Assembly: GCA_039707465.1 (NCBI GenBank)
Contig: CM077644.1
Location: forward strand, 186,669,462 to 186,733,461
DNA: 64,000 nucleotides
Direction: 5' to 3'
Source: Rhabdophis nuchalis
Taxonomy: Eukaryota > Chordata > Lepidosauria > Squamata > Natricidae
Each line of letters begins with the position of its first letter. The first letter of the stretch is position 1. A program made the position numbers and the translations under genes. The notes under the pieces are model-generated. The model ran no database searches. It was not told where the DNA came from and saw nothing but the letters and a program-made list of their open reading frames with translations. Positions 35,064 through 45,385 of this stretch are shown here, piece by piece.

Positions 35064-35300
35064 GTTACAGTGGTGTGGTGACTTGGTGGTGAAGACGCTT
35101 GCCTTCCAGTTGGAAGGTTGAAAGTTCAATCCTGCGTACTGGCAGATGTTTCGTTCATAGAGCACCCCCCCAAAAAAAATCTGTGACAAACTCCATGTAG
35201 GTGCCAGGAAGGCATCTGGTCAGCCAACACTCAGTTCCATGCAGTCTTCTCAACTCTACCCTGAATTAAGGGACTTCGTACAGTATCATAAAAAGAAGAA
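35064..35300 (+). repeat. tRNA-derived SINE
   Basis: The head carries A-box-like 'tggtgacttggtggtgaaga' and B-box-like 'gaaagttcaatcctg' at tRNA-like spacing, followed by 'ctgtgacaaactccatgtag' and 'gtcagccaacactcagttcc'. The end, 'ctgaattaagggacttcg', may be borrowed from a partner LINE. It is not a functional tRNA gene, since the acceptor stem is not maintained. Confidence 0.65.
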
Positions 35301-35704
35301 AAACTGCTATCTTTGGCGAACTCTTGTTTTCCTCCATGGTAGAAGCTGGGATGACAAATAATACATTTGGATGCAAGTTTATGGAATTAAATTTTAGGTT
35401 CCGTATCAAGCGCATAAATTGGTTAATATTACTTTTCTTTTGTTTTTAACGCAGCTTATTCAGAAACAGAGATAGATATAAAGATCAGATTGCCTCCCTG
35501 CAGTTTCCTAATATTTTACATCAGAAGCCTAAAGCTGACTATACACTTTGCCAAGATAAAAGATTATCTTGTAAGTTATCTCATAAGTCTTAAGAGATAT
35601 AAAATAATTTTGCTCATGAATCTGTACCTGTCTCACAGTTGGCTTCACTGAGCACTCACAAATTGTACATGGTAATTCATAGTTGTATATCCATCAATTT
35701 TGGA

Positions 35705-35885
35705 CAGAGACTTTAAGTTCTAGTCCTGCCTTAGGTAAGAAGCCAAATGGGTGCCCTTGAGCGAATCAGTCTGTCTCAGCCTTAGGAACAGGCAATGGGA
35801 AAACACTCCTGAAAAACCTTGCCAAGAAAGCCGTAGGCACTTGTTAAGGCAGTCACCTGGAGTCAACATTGGTTTAAAAACACAC
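35705..35885 (+). repeat. tRNA-type SINE body, second copy
   Basis: The text 'agttctagtcctgccttagg', 'tctgtctcagccttagga' and 'aaaaaccttgccaagaaagc' is shared with the copies at 870-1035 and 57598-57930. The head is truncated. Confidence 0.6.
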
Positions 35886-36381
35886 ATGCATGTACACACA
35901 CATACACAATAGGCAGAAAATAGATGAATAAAGCATCCTGGGAACTTTTGTTGAATCACCAGACACACTCAATGTGACATTTCAGAAGTTGAGAAGATAA
36001 GATATAAAATATCTTACTGGCCAGAAAAATTTTGTAAGAGCCACTGATTTGGATTCCCTGCATTCACATTTTTAAATGTAAAAATGCTGCTGTTGCTATT
36101 CTAAGCATCACAATGCGAATGTTTTTAGGCCAAGACAGCATTTCATTTTGAAATGAGTGCTTGGGCTTAAAGTCCAAAATATAATGGTTCAGGTCAGGCT
36201 AAAAACTTCACTGACTTTTATTAACTTTAAACACATGCATATGATGTGTGTCATAATTTTTCCCTTCAGTTTTAAGAGAGAGAAAAGCAGTTATAGCAGG
36301 ATTCCAAATACCATATAAATCAGGAGGAGATCATGAGACCTCAGGTTATGTTCTTGACTCTAGAAAAGTTAACCTTTAAAG
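35886..36381. other. AT-rich DNA, nothing recognised
   Basis: No feature supported. Confidence 0.4.
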
Positions 36382-36455
36382 CAGGGGTCTCCAACCTTTG
36401 CAACTTTAAGTCTGAAGGACTTCAGACTTAAAGTTGCAAAGGTTGGAGACCCCTG
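36382..36455. mobile_element. Minimal 74-bp palindromic hAT MITE
   Basis: Two 37-bp arms run from CAGGGGTCTCCAACC inward to 'tctgaagga/cttcaga' and are almost exactly complementary with essentially no loop. The target duplication is CTTTAAAG (36374-36381) and CTTTAAAT (36456-36463). It is the shortest complete family member here and has lost the central 'agctcccagacttctccagc' part seen at 10118. Confidence 0.9.
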
Positions 36456-36463
36456 CTTTAAAT

Positions 36464-37571
36464 GACTTCTTGACCATTGGATCATGTTAATCCTCTGGGA
36501 AAGGAGCACAGAAGGTCCATAAAACTCCACTGAAATTACATATGAGAAGAGCTTAAAGAACTCTCTGAAGGAAGCTGATCCTTGAGACAACCAAGAAAGT
36601 GTTCTACACAGAGGTATCCACGGGGTATGGTTAAAATAAAACAATGGTGGCAACTATGGCATAATCAAGGCCGCACATATTTTCTTACATGGGTTGCACA
36701 TATAAAAATGGATGGGGTTTCAAACACACCATCGTGACCGCCACCTTCACTTTCTTTACCACACTATGTGGAGGCCTCAATTTTGAATCTTTTAGCAACA
36801 ATGCTTTAGAGATGTGAGACACACGGTTGGAATGCTGCTGTCCTTTCTCCCCCTTCAGCTTCTTGTTTATCCTGCTTTTCTCAAGACCAAATTGTCCTTT
36901 ATGGGTGATCCTGAATGAACTGAATACCTCACTGTGTACCTGGAAGAGCTTATATAGCATCAAGAGCAACATGTACTTCAAGACAGAGATAAGAAAATGG
37001 TCCCTGAGATCCTGAAGTTATGAGGGAACGCAGCCAAAGACCAATTGCAGGATTACTTCATATTTGTCATTGTTCCTAGGGATTACTCACTCTTAAGCAA
37101 AAATGAAAAGCAATTTGTACAGATCTCTTAGAGACAAAACTAATCAGCTTGCTGCTACAGTAGATTCGCTAGGAAGATTTACTATTCTCACTGAAAACAT
37201 ACTTTCAAGTTCACACCCCCAGGACAACAGCCTAAACACCCATCCTCTTTTGCAATGCTTACGTCTCTCACAAGGAAGCTTAAAAGAAATGCTGAGAAGT
37301 CTGTATGCTCAAACTAGTCTAGACTGTTTTTCCTCTTTGTGCTGTTCTTAGTACACAGTGTACCGAAGTCTCTATGACAAACTGTTTATCAGCAGTCAAA
37401 TCTTTTCTGATTTTCTTCCCTTATTTGCAGAAAAGAAATTCTGCCAAAGCCCACTAATGAGAACACACAGATTAGTTACTGGGGTTATAAAAGAGCCATT
37501 ACCTGCTCACTCTATAGATTCATTACCCAACAATCTAACAAAGATTAAACAGGAAACTCAGCTGACATCCC
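36464..37571. other. Unassigned DNA
   Basis: Short frames at 36685-36981 (minus, 98 codons), 37103-37351 (82 codons) and 37358-37582 (74 codons) lack recognisable domains. No repeat is identified. Confidence 0.35.
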
Positions 37572-37627
37572 TTACACTATAATTCTAAGGAACTTAAAAT
37601 TAAGTTCCTTTACACTATAATTCTAAG
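37572..37627. repeat. Local direct repeat enclosing an inverted repeat
   Basis: The 18-mer TTACACTATAATTCTAAG occurs at 37572-37589 and 37610-37627. Between them, 37587-37610 is an inverted repeat with 11-bp arms (AAGGAACTTAA) and a 2-base centre. The pattern suggests a replication template-switch event. Confidence 0.8.
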
Positions 37628-39301
37628 CTTGGAACTGGCCTCTATAGCAATTAGTGCAGCATGCTTTCATGATGTACACTTGTAGATGTAAATGTTTGCA
37701 ATAAAATAATACAGTAAAATAAAATAATAAAATAAAATAAACCTGTCATTTACAGATGTTGTTATAAATGATGAATAGGTGAAATGGAGAAGGAAATTGT
37801 GACAATATGCCTGTCTTCTCCATTACATATGTGCAGCAGACACAAGACTTTGTTTGGGAGAAAATGTTGACACCAGAATGCCACCCTCCCCTATGCATGT
37901 TCATTTTTAAACGTAAGAGAATAACCTGAGATGATGGTGAAGGAGATAACCAAGTTGGAAATGTAAGTATCAAGTTGTAAAGCAGAGAGAGAGAGAAAAT
38001 GACTACCGTAAACATTGTTCTGATTCAGCAGCTGCCTCATTTAGCAAGTAATTGCCCAGAGTCAGTTAGATAGTGAGAAAGATAGCATCTAAATTTGATA
38101 AACAAACAAATAAGAAACTGTTCTGAGTTATGACTGGGAGATAAAAGTAACTTTGTGAACAATCTTCACATTTATGACCTGCACAGGTCTATAAAGCAGA
38201 GGAAAGATAAAGTAAGATAACACTGTTGTGATGTGTTTAGCAACTACTTTGCTGAACAACCAGGCTGTCAGTCCTAACTGTGGTTGCTAAACAAGGACTA
38301 CCTATTGAGCTATTCTAGCACTTCTGCTGAGAGATCAGCTGCTTCTGATCCTCTCTCGCAGCCATTCTAACAACCTGCGGTAGCACAGCAGAGGAAGCGA
38401 AGGGAGGTATCCCTTCTGCTGAGCCACCAGCTGCTGAGGGAAGTCCACACAACTAGCAACCAGCCAACAACCATTCCATCAAGCTATGACACCGTACTAA
38501 GGAAAGATTCACTCAAGGTTCTGCTGATGCCATTGACTTGCCCATGTAGGTTTTGGGAAACTTTATTAAAAGGGCTGCCAGTCCTTCCTTCTAGGACATT
38601 TTCTTCAACTTCTCATTTGACTCGCGGTTCTAAGATTACCTGGTTCTTGTCTGTCTAAGTATTAAACAGGTCTGATCCTGAGGGGTCCTTGGTACTCTCT
38701 GAGCTTGCTTGTTTTCATGCAGACATTTCATTACCCTAACCAGGTAACATCGTCAGTAAGGACTAAGACTTACTAGCATGATATTACCTAGGTAAGGTAA
38801 TGAAAGGTGTCATTTCAACCCTGAGCTCCAAATATTCTCTTTTATAGGTCTGATCCTGCTTAGCTTTTTTCAAAGTCATCCAAGGTTAGCTAGATGGTGC
38901 CACTATGGTAGCTCTCATTGTAAGCCACCAAAGTGTAAGAATTAGCACTTTGATTTTCCTTTTCCCCCCTTCCTTCTTTAACCTCTGTGTCACATCTTTT
39001 AGAAGATTATAAGCCTGAGGAAGGGGACTGTCTCCTATTTGATGTTGTTTGAGCTGCTATGAGCTAAAGATTGGGCTAAAAAGTACAAAAAAAAACAACA
39101 AAGTTCATTTATGGAGAGAGCTTTGCCACTTCTGAGAGACCAATATGTTACTGTGACTGACGGCATATTCTCATCCTGGCTGTATTTATTCTAATGGAAG
39201 ACTTATTGCTTCCTGATTATTTAGAACTCTAAAAAAAACTCACAATGTGAAACCACACCAAAGTTGTAAGGATCACTGCCGCAACTGCTCTCTCTCAGGA
39301 T
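37628..39301. other. Unassigned DNA with one dispersed repeat
   Basis: The segment 38689-38830 ('tactctctgagcttgc', 'cattaccctaaccaggtaac') is the inverted relative of 18600-18730 and belongs to a family I cannot name. The remaining sequence shows only short frames. Confidence 0.4.
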
Positions 39302-40245
39302 AGGTGGATGGGAAGAAACGGACTCAAGCTCAACCCGACCAAGACCGAGTGGCTGTGGTTTCCGGCTGCCCGATTCAATCAGCTGATTCCATCGCTGGCC
39401 ATTGGGGGCGAACATCTTGCCCCAGTGGATGGGGCGCGCAACTTGGGTGTCTTCCTGGATGCCCGGCTGTCCATGGAAGATCAAGTGACAGCCGTGGCCA
39501 GGAGGGCGTTCTACCAGGTTCGCCTGGTTCACCAGTTGCGCCCCCTATTGGATCGAGACGCCCTTTGCACAGTCACTCATGCTCTCGTGACATCCCGACT
39601 GGACTATTGTAACTCTCTCTACATGGGGCTCCCCTTGAGGTGCACTCGGAGACTTCAGCTAGTCCAGAATGCAGCCGCGCGAGCAATTATGGGAACCTTA
39701 AGGTTTACCCATGTAACACCGCTCTTGCGCGAGCTGCACTGGCTGCCTGTCGTCTTCTGGGTGCGCTTCAAGGTTTTAGTTATCATCTTCAAAGCGCTCC
39801 ATGGCTCGGGACCTAGCTATTTGCAGGATCGGATCCTGCCTCATACATCCACACAGCCGATTCGCTCCCGCAGAGAGGGACTTCTCCGGGTGCCGTCCAC
39901 TAGACTTTGTCAGTGGGCGACGCCCAGGGGAAGGGCTCTCTCTGTGGCGGGCCCAGCCCTCTGGAACGACCTTCCCCCCGACATTAGAACAACTACGGAC
40001 CTCCGCTCTTTCCGTCTAAAACTAAAAACATATTTGTTCTGCTTGGCCGGCCTAGGGTAGTCTCTCGTCTATGGGATTGTTAATAATTTTAGATAGGGAT
40101 TTTAGTATTTTAATTGGTAATTTTTAGCGCAGGGATATATTTAATTTGTTTTTATCATGTGTATGTGTATTTATTGTTTTATTCGCCTTGTGCACCGCTC
40201 CGAGTCCCTTTGGGGAGAGGGAGCGGTCAACAAATTAAATTATTG
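39302..40245 (+). mobile_element. Young 5'-truncated L2-like LINE copy
   Basis: It is the 3' quarter of the same LINE as 11539-16184 and aligns to 15214-16150 with few differences by eye. It ends with the tail hairpin 'gagtccctttggggagagg' and an AAATTAAATTATTGATTG tail. The 5' truncation is typical of incomplete target-primed reverse transcription. Confidence 0.85.
39308..40060 (+). pseudogene. C-terminal fragment of L2-like ORF2
   Basis: 250 codons remain open, from MGRNGLKLNPTKTEW to LFCLAGLG, matching residues about 731-980 of the intact ORF2. The endonuclease and the catalytic YADD box are missing, so it cannot act as a polymerase. The open frame and close match to the full copy point to a recent insertion rather than selection. 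Confidence 0.85.
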
Positions 40246-41006
40246 ATTGATTATTGATGGCAATGCCTTGCTTTGCCACAGCTGTTTACTAAACCTACAG
40301 AGATGCTGAACAGGGCTATTGGCTGAAACTATTTGAGTGTTGCTTTGCCAGGTTCCAAAGGTAGCAAGAGAAAGAGGTAAGTTGAAAAGCAGTTTTGCCT
40401 TTGTTTTTAAGCAAGTTAAAAAGTAAAATCTCATACTCTACTTGGTCATATAGCAAGTAGATTAAGCATGTCTTCATTATCACATTTAGGAGCAGGTTCA
40501 TTGCTTTGCTTACGCAATAGCAATTCAAGGGCATAAAGGGGACAAAAATAGCATCAAAACTGATGCAGGCACAGTGATGATTTTATAACATTTCTCTGTT
40601 TACAGCAGATATCTGACTGGAATAAAAATTTCTGACAATTGTACTTGAGCTGCTCCATATTACCCTGAAGCAAAAGTATTAAAAACACCTTGCAAGTCAC
40701 GTGGAACTTAAGCTGAGGCACTGCCAAGAATAAATGGCAAACTGCCAAATTACAGTGGTGTGTTTTTCCACATTAAAAAAAAAAAAGTTGTAAAAGAGGT
40801 TCAACACGCCTCCAGTATGTTTAACACAAATATTTTTTATTTTTAAAAAATGTACTGCAAGTTTCCATTTTTTCAAAAAGGGAATAAACAATGATGTTCC
40901 TGTTTCCAGATATCACTGTGACTCTCCATGGCCAACCTAACCAGGAACAATCCCTACCCAAAGAAGGAAAAAGAAATGTATACCTCTGCTTGCCTTTACT
41001 CCATAT
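40246..41006. other. AT-rich DNA, nothing recognised
   Basis: Short minus-strand frames of 64-72 codons have no family motif. Confidence 0.4.
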
Positions 41007-41206
41007 CAGGGTTTCTCAAACTTGGGGGTTTTAAGCTAGATGGATTTCAATTCCCAAAATTCCCTTGTCAGTATGGCTGGCTGGAGATTTCTGGGAGTTG
41101 TAGTGTACATGCCTTAAAGCAGGGGTCTCCAACCTTTGCAACTTTAAGTCTGAAGGACTTCAGACTTAAAGTTGCAAAGGTTAGTTTTCAAGTTTGAAAA
41201 ACCCTA
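41007..41206. mobile_element. Composite of two palindromic hAT MITEs
   Basis: The outer ends are CAGGGTTTCTCAAAC and GTTTGAAAAACCCT. Inside, a second short palindrome starts CAGGGGTCTCCAACC at 41120 and follows the 36382-36455 sequence to 'gttgcaaaggtta', but lacks its right terminus. Either a young MITE inserted into an old one and was trimmed, or the two recombined. Confidence 0.7.
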
Positions 41207-41520
41207 CTCTAAAGAAACTCTTTGGTCATATAAATAGCAGAGATAATTCAGATGAGTAGAAGAAATATTGTTTCCGTAGGAAGAGGAAGGAACGGTGTAT
41301 TCTGTAGACACCTACCTAAATTTGAAAGTGGGTTATTATTTCTTTCTAGCATAATACTGTAGTTGTTATCTCTGAACATATTTATTTTTATGAGAATGAT
41401 TTTCTTTTCCTTTCCAGGAAGTTGAATTGCATTTTGTAGTGTCCTTTCATGTCAGGAGGTAAAGTGCCAAATCGTTTGCTTTTCAGTTGATTTGTTGTTC
41501 ATTAGACAAGTTTCTCATTT
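41207..41520. other. Unassigned DNA
   Basis: No feature recognised. Confidence 0.4.
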
Positions 41521-41620
41521 CGCATGAAAGACCTAGAGTCTTTCATGCGAACCTAGGATCCAAGGGGAAGAGTATCAGTCTAGGACCTAGACTGATACTC
41601 TTCCCCTTGGATCCTAGGTT
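41521..41620. repeat. Perfect 71-bp palindrome beside a 12-bp-stem hairpin
   Basis: 41521-41532 and 41538-41549 are exact inverted repeats (CGCATGAAAGAC) around a 5-base loop. The next base starts a second inverted repeat: 41550-41584 and 41586-41620 are exact 35-bp complements around a single A. The arms include CCTAGGATCC and GGGGAAGAGTATCAG. I see no known transposon terminus or 8-bp target duplication. Perfect arms imply a recent origin or active maintenance. Confidence 0.9.
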
Positions 41621-42294
41621 TATGGTAGACCCAACTTCCACGCAGTCAAGTATAAACAGCACTGCAGAAGATAAAAAAATTATATTTAAATTGAGCAAGA
41701 TGCTAGCAATAACCCTAAGCAGATGCTTTGGTAAGCTCAATTAACATATTGCATAAGAGTCAGGTACAGAGTTACTAGACTCATCCCAATATACATATTT
41801 TAATTATAATTTCTACACAGAGTTTACATGAAATTGTTTTTTCAGTCTTCCTCAATCTGGAGCCTTCCAGATGCATTGGGAAAACAATTCCCAGAATTTG
41901 CAAATAGTATGCTGCCTGGAATTTCTGTGAATTACCATCACAACACATCTGGTGAATACCAGATTGAGAAAAGTTGCGGTATTGCATAAGATCTGCATAA
42001 CAAGTATTATTCTAAGCCCATACCTAGTGAAATGCTTTAAAATGTTAATTAAATGCAAAGAGATGGGGTGGATAGGTATATCCCCAAATCTTGCAGCTCA
42101 AAATACTCACTGCACAACTAGTGTTGCAACTTCTCTGCATCCTAGAGGGTCATTCTATGTTTACTTCCACACTCTTGGTATTGTTATGATATTCCATTAA
42201 ATAAAAAAGAATGCACAGTAGTGTCACATGTTGATGTTTCTAGAGTAATAATATTTAGGATCCCAAGAATGGGACATATAGCATTGATGTAGGT
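41621..42294. other. Unassigned DNA
   Basis: Short frames only; no repeat identified. Confidence 0.4.
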
Positions 42295-42645
42295 CATTGA
42301 TGGCAAACGTTTTTTTGCTCAGGTGCCAAAAGGGCATATCTGTGTGCCCACACCCATAATGCAATGCTGTCCCCCAGCGCATGCATGCACAACCCCCCAC
42401 TGCCACCACCCCCACATGTGCGCAGGCCTCACTGAAGCTTCCTGACGTCCGGTAGGCCCGTTGGACAGTTCCTCGCCTTCCCCAGGCTTCAGGAAAGCCT
42501 CCAGGGCCTGTGGGCCCAGTTTTCACCATCCATAGGCTCTGGAGGTTTTCCTGAAGCCTGGGGAGGGTGAAAACAGCCTCACCCACCCTCTGGAAGGCAC
42601 ATGCTCTCAGATATGACTCCGCATGCCACAGGTTTGCCTTCACAG
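42295..42645 (-). mobile_element. hAT element, CAGTGATGGCGAACC family
   Basis: It runs from CATTGATGGCAAAC to GTTTGCCTTCACAG, with flanking ATGTAGGT (42287-42294) and ATATAGGT (42646-42653), a target duplication with one change. Internal 'tttttttgctcaggtgccaa' places it in reverse orientation relative to 31645. It is non-coding. Confidence 0.8.
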
Positions 42646-42653
42646 ATATAGGT

Positions 42654-43542
42654 AGATGAATGAAGCATCTGTTTCATTTGGAACTTGAGTGGGAGAATAA
42701 GACTGACTCTCTTTTAAGAGGTATATCCTGACATATGATTTGCTCTGGCCTGCTGAAATTCAAATATAGTGTTATTTTCCGTCTTTTGGGAAATGCCAAA
42801 ATATCTTTGACAGGCATTCCTAAAGACTATGACCCATGGCAGCTTGATTATGCAGAGTGTGATAATACTGTCTAAATATTTCAGTTCTCCTATCTACTAC
42901 ACTGTTTTAGCTTGGCATGGTCCAGATCACCATTCAAGAGGGATTTACCTTGATCTGTAAAGGGGAGGTCAAGACGAGGCTGCCACAGCAAGAGGCTTCT
43001 AGTTTTGCTGTAGATATTATGAGAACATTAATAAAATCACCCATTGTATTACATCAGTGGTTTGTAAATTCTATGGAAATTTTCCCAAAAAGAGCTAAGC
43101 TGTTTTCCTCAAACATCTTATCTATTTCTGTCATTGCACAAATCCTCCAACTATTTCAAATACTTCAGGACTTGCTGAAATGTTAACTGTTGCCTAATAA
43201 TAGGCTGAAGGAGGATTTACTGAACAGCCCAAAACCAGATCATCAGTGTGGCTATTAGATAATAGCACACACACAGACACACAAAATCTGAATTCTACAT
43301 ACATTTTCCCAACATTTTATCTCTTGTCAAGGGTAATTGCTGGCCTGATTGTATGCCTGCTTCAGCATGTTAATATTTCCACAAGAATGGCCTAACTGCT
43401 GATTGACAGAAGGATCTCATTTATTATTCTTCAACACAGCAATATTTTCTGAGGTCAATGCACTCTTGCAATTTTTGGAAAAGCCATATGATAATACAGA
43501 AGGGAAATTTCTGAATTTTTAAGTCTGTAGTTTGGAGGTTTA
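42654..43542. other. Unassigned DNA
   Basis: No gene or repeat family recognised; a short (CA)n run is at about 43266-43283. Confidence 0.4.
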
Positions 43543-43550
43543 CTCTAGAT

Positions 43551-44879
43551 CAGGGGTCCCCAACCTTTTTTGCACCAGGGACCGGTTTCATTTTAAAGAA
43601 AACTCTGCCGACCGGCTGAGTGGCTCAGCAGTCATGTGACTGGGTGTGCGTGGTCAATTTGGAAAATGTGAAACTCACTTAACAATGGTCTTGGTTAGCA
43701 ACCAAACTTTTGGGTTCAATTGTGGTCATAAGTTCTCTCTCTCTCTCTCTCTTTCTTTTTCTTTCTTTCCTTCTGTCTTTCTTTCTCTCTTTCTCTCTCT
43801 CTCTTTCTTTCTCTGTCTCTTTCTTTCCTTCCCTCTTTCTTTCTCTTTCTCTCTCTCTTTCTCTGTCTCTTTCTTTCCTTCCCTCTTTCTCTCTTTATTT
43901 CTTTCTCTTTCTCTCGCTTTATTTCTTTCTCTTTCTTTTTCTTTCCCTCTTTCTCTCTCTCTTTATTTCTTTCTCTTTCTCTCTTTCTCTTTACCTCTTT
44001 CTCTCTCCCTCTCTTTCTTTCTCTTTCTTTCTCTTTTTCTTTCTTTCCCTCTCTTTCTCTCTTTCTTTTTCTCTTTCTTTCCTTTGTCTCTTTCTTTCTC
44101 TTTTTCTCTGTCTGTCTTCCTTTCTCTCTCTCTTCCTTTCTCTCTCTCTCCCACTTTCTTTTTCTTTCTTTCTCTTTCTCTCTCTGTCTCTCTCTCCTTC
44201 GTCCGCCCATCTCTGTCACTCTGTGTGTGTGTGTGTGTGTGTGTGTCTGTCTGTCTCGCATTCAGGCACTTAATCACTCATTCTGTGCCTCTGTCTATCT
44301 TTCTCTCCCTCCCTCCCTGTGTGTGTGTGTGTGTCACACTCTCTGTTTCCTTCCCACCCTGTCTCTCTCTGTGTCTATGCCTCTCTCTGTCGGTCTGTCG
44401 TCGTCCCGTCCCCCCCCCCACCGCGGAGTCTCCTCAGCCCGGCTCGACTCGCTCACTAGCCTTAGCCTGCCCTGCCTGGGCGGCCGCTGCAGCGCTTGGT
44501 CCCTCGTGCACTCGGCCAGGCTCCTTCCAGGAGCTGAGAAGGCTCCGTGGGGTGGGGGTGGGGGGGAGGAACCTCCGCAGCCCCTGGAAGAAGACGAGTG
44601 GGTGGCATGCCGGTTGGGGAAGCTCTGGGGGGGCAGGGAGGAAGGGAATCCGCAGGCAGTAGGGAGGGCTGTTGCTGCGGCACGCAGGAGTCCCACCTTC
44701 GACAAAGGTGGAGGAAGAGGCGCACTCCAACCGCGTGAACAGCCCCGCCTGCGCTCTCCCGCGCGCTCTGCCCAGGGGGCTGCCCCCTCCTCCCTCCTCC
44801 TCCTCTCCGGCCCTGCGGCCCGGCTCCTACCCAGCCACGGACCGGCACCGGTCCGCGACCCGGGGGTTGGGGACCCCTG
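43551..44879 (+). mobile_element. hAT element with a CT-rich core, target duplication CTCTAGAT
   Basis: It begins CAGGGGTCCCCAACC and 'gcaccagggaccgg', and ends 'ggaccggcaccggtccgcga' ... GGTTGGGGACCCCTG. Perfect CTCTAGAT repeats flank it (43543-43550 and 44880-44887). Inside are a mariner-like scrap (about 43655-43732), nearly 700 bp of pyrimidine-rich simple repeat, and a GC-rich part (44411-44870). No transposase is encoded; long frames through the CT tract are Ser/Leu/Phe repeats. It is non-autonomous. Confidence 0.85.
43733..44410. repeat. Polypyrimidine CT/CTTT tract with GT runs
   Basis: (CTTT)n, (CT)n and (TCTG)n blend together, with (GT)n at 44222-44246 and about 44317-44333. The tract could form triplex DNA. 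Confidence 0.95.
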
Positions 44880-44887
44880 CTCTAGAT

Positions 44888-45017
44888 CATGGATTGGAAA
44901 CAATGGCCCTTTTATGACTTGGGGACTTCAACTCCCAGAATTCCTGAGCCAGTATGCTCAGGAATCCTGGGAATTGAAGTCCCCAAGTCATAAAGGCACT
45001 ATTGTTCTCCACTTCTG
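44888..45017. mobile_element. Palindromic hAT MITE abutting the previous element
   Basis: Arms 'catgacttgggg'-type sequence ('tatgacttggggacttcaac' and 'gttgaagtccccaagtca'-like) are inverted around 'cctgagccagtatgctcagg'. It is flanked by CTCTAGAT on both sides (44880-44887, shared with the element to its left, and 45018-45025). Confidence 0.75.
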
Positions 45018-45025
45018 CTCTAGAT

Positions 45026-45130
45026 CAGTGGTGTATTAACCATTAAGCAGACTAAGCACATGCTTAGGGCACCAGGCCCAAGGGGGCACCACAAAGTTGA
45101 GAAAGAAAAAGAATCAATGAAGATTTGTAT
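45026..45130 (+). mobile_element. hAT-like element fragment
   Basis: It begins CAGTGGTGTATTAACC directly after the third CTCTAGAT and continues 'gactaagcacatgcttaggg' and 'ccaagggggcaccac'. The right end is not found, so it is truncated. Confidence 0.5.
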
Positions 45131-45153
45131 AGTATATACAAAGGAGGGGGGCA

Positions 45154-45385
45154 TCAGAGGTGGGTTCCGGCTGGCTTTACTACCAGTTCACTTGTGTGCG
45201 TGCATGCATAGTTCAATTTAAAGTATTCTGCGCATGTGCAGCCGCTCTGAGTCCCTCTTTTGGGAGATAGGGCAGGATAGAAATCTAATAAATGAAATGA
45301 AATGCAGTACTTAAAAATAAGATGGTGGTGCTGATGGCGCTAACCGGAGAACCAGTTCAAGGGTTTGGCAGGCCTGAGGAAGGAG
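45154..45385 (+). mobile_element. hAT-type MITE with LINE tail insert
   Basis: It starts CAGAGGTGGGTTCCGG and has 'actaccagttcactt' and the inverted 'aaccggagaaccagttcaag'. In the middle, 45240-45303 is an L2-like 3' tail ('gctctgagtccctcttttgg', 'gagatagggcagga', ATGAA repeats). Confidence 0.5.

Noticed and set aside
35064..35140. Possible tRNA gene
   Set aside because: A- and B-box-like sequence is present, but a cloverleaf acceptor stem is not maintained and a SINE body follows.
43646..44662. 338-codon open frame and its antisense partners
   Set aside because: They read through a CT/CTTT simple repeat and encode Ser/Leu/Phe or Arg/Glu/Lys repeats; no codon structure beyond the microsatellite.
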